The notes under the pieces: generated by a model
Seen by the model: only the letters and a program-made list of their open reading frames with translations
What the model was told of the DNA's origin: nothing
The model's database searches: none
Shown here: positions 5,555 to 7,878 of the stretch, one piece after another
How the letters are laid out: each line of letters starts with the position of its first letter
Numbering within the stretch: position 1 is the stretch's first letter
Program-made: the position numbers and the translations under genes
Assembly: GCA_964405075.1 (NCBI GenBank)
Contig: CAYOMP010000129.1
Coordinates: 1 to 7,878 of the forward strand
Source: CAYOMP01 sp964405075
Lineage (GTDB): Bacteria > Bacillota > Clostridia > Lachnospirales > Lachnospiraceae
Direction: 5' to 3'
DNA: 7,878 nt

Positions 5555-5566
5555 ACTCCCATTTTT
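5540..5566 (+). terminator. Rho-independent terminator ending the spoVA operon
   Basis: ATGGGAGTC (5540-5548) and GACTCCCAT (5554-5562) form a perfect 9-bp stem with loop ATATA. T residues run from 5562 to 5566. The left arm and loop encode the final residues of SpoVAC, and the TAG stop spans the loop and the right arm. The same hairpin lies just past the stop of the convergent minus-strand gene. It may also stop that transcript, although the T-rich tail on that side is poor. Confidence 0.88.
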
Positions 5567-5578
5567 GGATTAACGTGC

Positions 5579-7878
5579 TTACTTTTTACTTGAGCGCGAT
5601 AAGTTTTTATTTGCTGTTGAAAGCATTAATTTAATTCGATTTAACTGGTTAACTTCACTTGCACCTGGGTCATAGTCAATAGCAACAATATTTGACAATG
5701 GGTATTGTCTTCTGAGCTCTTTAATTACACCTTTTCCAACTACATGGTTAGGTAAACAAGCAAATGGCTGTGCACATACAATATTATTAGTGCCGCTATG
5801 GATAAGTTCTAACATTTCGCCTGTTAAGAACCAACCTTCTCCAGTCTGATTTCCTAATGAAACAATACTAGATGCCATTTTTGCTGTATCATCAATTTTT
5901 GATGGTGGAGTAAAGTTCTTACTGTCTTCTAATGCTTTATGAGCACTCTTTCGTAAATATTCTATAGCCCAGATACCAGCTCTTGTTTTATACTTTGTTG
6001 ATTTTTTAAAGCCCAAATGACTAACCTTAAATTCATTGTTTTTAAAACAATATAAGAAGAAATCAATTAAATCAGGGACAACGGCTTCTGCACCTTCTGA
6101 TTCTAATAAATCTACCAGGTAATTATTAGCAGCAGGGAGGAACTTAACAAGAATCTCACCTACAACACCTACTTTTGGTTTGACTTCATCAGTAATAGGA
6201 ATATTATCAAAATCATTTACAATCTGTTTGCACATTTTCTTATATTTGAAATAAGATGGATTTTTTTGTACAAGGAAATCAGTACATTTTTTAACCCATT
6301 TTTGATGAACTTCATTTACTGAACCTGGTGTAGCTTCATATGGACGCATATGATATACGCATCTCATAAAGATATCTCCAAATACTAATGCGAAAACGGC
6401 CTTTTTTAGCATAGGATATGTAATCTTAAATCCTGGATTTGCTTCAAATCCACTCAAGTTAAGGGATATTACAGGAATTTGAGGATAACCTGCTTTTTCA
6501 AGTGCTCTACGAATAAAGCCTATGTAATTGGTAGCACGGCAACCGCCACCAGTTTGAGTTATTATTACTGCAATTTTATCCAAATCATATTTTCCAGAAA
6601 GAATGGCATCCATAATCTGTCCAACTACAATTAATGATGGATAACAAGCATCGTTATTAACGTATTTTAAACCTACATCAATAGAGGATTTGTTGTCATT
6701 ATTCAGCAATTCGATATTGTAGCCACATGATTTCAATGCCGGCTCAATTAATTCGAAATGTATTGGTGACATCTGAGGACAAAGAATAGTGTAATTCTTT
6801 CTCATTTCCTCTGTGAACATAACACGATTATAAGCTGATGAAACAATAGTTCTTTCTATTTTCTTTTCTTCACGAACTCTTAATGCAGAGAGTAAAGAAC
6901 GAATTCTAATACGTGCGGCCCCCAGGTTATTTACTTCGTCAATTTTTAATACAGTATATATTTTGCCTGAGTTAGATAAAATATCATTTACACAGTCTGT
7001 AGTAACAGCATCCAAACCACAACCAAATGAATTGAGCTGAATTAAATCTAAATCATCTCTTGTTTTTACATAGTTAGCAGCAGCATATAACCTTGAATGA
7101 TACATCCATTGATCCATAACAATCAGTGGACGCTCTACTTCTGCCAGGTGTGAAATAGAATCTTCTGTTAAAACAGCAATTCCGTAAGAGTTAATCAATT
7201 CAGGAATACCATGATTAATTTCAGGGTCAATGTGGTATGGACGACCTGCTAATACGATACCACGTTTATTGTTTGCCTTCATATATTCAAGAGTCTCTTC
7301 CCCCTTGTCTCGAATATCCTGTCTTGCAGCTTCTAATTCAGCCCATGCCTTATCTACTGCAGCTTTTATTTCTGCAGGAGATATTTCAAATTCCTTTGAA
7401 AGTTCTTCTGTAAGTCTTGTAGCCAGAACTTCTTTGTTTTCAAAAGATAGGAATGGATTTTTAAAATTAACTTCACCATTGGTTATTTCGTCAATATTGT
7501 TCTTAATATTTTCAGCATAAGAAGTAACTATAGGACAGTTGAAATGATTGTTAGCATCAGAAAATTCTTTTCTTTCATATGGAATACATGGATAGAAAAT
7601 GAAATTGATGCCATGTTTAATTAACCAAGTTACATGTCCATGTGCTAATTTTGCAGGATAACATTCTGATTCACTAGGTATTGACTCAATTCCTAATTCA
7701 TAAATTTTTCTGTTTGAAGTAGGTGATAAGAATACCTGGAATTTTAATTCTGTAAAGAATGTAAACCAAAATGGATAATTTTCATACATATTAAGTACTC
7801 TTGGAATACCAACCTGACCTCTGGTAGCTGCTTCTGTTGGTAATGATTTGTATGAAAACAATCGTTTATTTTTATATT
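5579..7878 (-). CDS. 2-hydroxyacyl-CoA dehydratase activase-related protein, DUF2229 type, C-terminal part (partial)
   Basis: The frame is open from the right window edge to TAA (5581-5579 on the minus strand), about 765 codons. No stop lies between the edge and the TTG at 7861, so that TTG is not a real start. The sequence matches the C-terminal half of the ~1400-residue proteins of anaerobic Firmicutes. In these, BadF/BcrA-type ATPase domains precede a DUF2229 region and an HgdB-like region. Family marks, numbered from 7861, are RGQVGIPRVLNMYENYPFWF (14-33), SECYPAKLAHGH (65-76), GRPYHIDPEINHGIPEL (206-222), NSFGCGLDAVTTD (277-289), NDACYPSLIVVGQ (403-415) and TQTGGGCRATNYIGF (435-449). The end carries AIDYDPGASEVNQLNRIKLM. 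Cysteines 67, 92, 109, 281, 406 and 441 are candidate iron-sulfur ligands. The family is thought to couple ATP use to low-potential electron transfer; the substrate is unknown. It is convergent with spoVAC and its ATPase half is outside the window. Confidence 0.88.
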   Translation of the reverse strand, partial: YKNKRLFSYKSLPTEAATRGQVGIPRVLNMYENYPFWFTFFTELKFQVFLSPTSNRKIYELGIESIPSESECYPAKLAHGHVTWLIKHGINFIFYPCIPYERKEFSDANNHFNCPIVTSYAENIKNNIDEITNGEVNFKNPFLSFENKEVLATRLTEELSKEFEISPAEIKAAVDKAWAELEAARQDIRDKGEETLEYMKANNKRGIVLAGRPYHIDPEINHGIPELINSYGIAVLTEDSISHLAEVERPLIVMDQWMYHSRLYAAANYVKTRDDLDLIQLNSFGCGLDAVTTDCVNDILSNSGKIYTVLKIDEVNNLGAARIRIRSLLSALRVREEKKIERTIVSSAYNRVMFTEEMRKNYTILCPQMSPIHFELIEPALKSCGYNIELLNNDNKSSIDVGLKYVNNDACYPSLIVVGQIMDAILSGKYDLDKIAVIITQTGGGCRATNYIGFIRRALEKAGYPQIPVISLNLSGFEANPGFKITYPMLKKAVFALVFGDIFMRCVYHMRPYEATPGSVNEVHQKWVKKCTDFLVQKNPSYFKYKKMCKQIVNDFDNIPITDEVKPKVGVVGEILVKFLPAANNYLVDLLESEGAEAVVPDLIDFFLYCFKNNEFKVSHLGFKKSTKYKTRAGIWAIEYLRKSAHKALEDSKNFTPPSKIDDTAKMASSIVSLGNQTGEGWFLTGEMLELIHSGTNNIVCAQPFACLPNHVVGKGVIKELRRQYPLSNIVAIDYDPGASEVNQLNRIKLMLSTANKNLSRSSKK

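Noticed and set aside
7859..7861. TTG as the start codon of the minus-strand gene
   Set aside because: The frame stays open to the window edge, and the family has long ATPase domains before this point, so the gene is simply cut.

Overview
The window is a stretch of AT-rich chromosome from an endospore-forming member of the Firmicutes. Low GC, AGGAGG-type ribosome binding sites, a Clostridia-style sporulation gene set and the very large 2-hydroxyacyl-CoA dehydratase-activator family protein at the right end all point to Clostridia. The gene mix fits Lachnospiraceae best, but family rank is inference. No mobile element, CRISPR array, tRNA or rRNA was seen.

Layout. (1) 1-1831, plus strand: the 3' end of folC, overlapped by a 48-codon acidic small ORF, then a zinc-ribbon/TPR/single-membrane-segment/coiled-coil/TPR protein. 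The closing hairpin of this group (1872-1905 plus a T7 run) lies only 26 bases before the next gene. (2) 1939-3498: the spoIIA operon, spoIIAA-spoIIAB-sigF, which holds the anti-anti-sigma, anti-sigma kinase and forespore sigma factor that start compartment-specific transcription. (3) 3499-3692: an AT-rich gap with a 28-bp-spaced direct repeat and a plausible sigma-G promoter. (4) 3693-5554: an unrecognised 59-codon single-pass membrane protein that overlaps spoVAA, then spoVAB and spoVAC. These are spore membrane proteins of the germination/dipicolinate channel system. A strong terminator whose stem includes the last spoVAC codons ends the operon, so spoVAD and spoVAE are not next to it. (5) 5579-7878, minus strand, convergent: the C-terminal ~765 codons of a DUF2229 / 2-hydroxyacyl-CoA dehydratase-activase-related protein. 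It runs off the right edge of the window.

How the genes work together. SpoIIAA, SpoIIAB and SigF form the partner switch that releases SigF in the forespore. SigF normally leads to SigG, and SigG drives spoVA genes. The candidate promoter before the spoVA group fits this order, so the window reads as an early and a late forespore module side by side. The most interesting points are the hairpin overlapping or preceding the likely sigma-H promoter of spoIIA, the small membrane protein that opens the spoVA operon, the spoVA operon ending at spoVAC, and the membrane TPR protein that sits where Bacillus has dacF.
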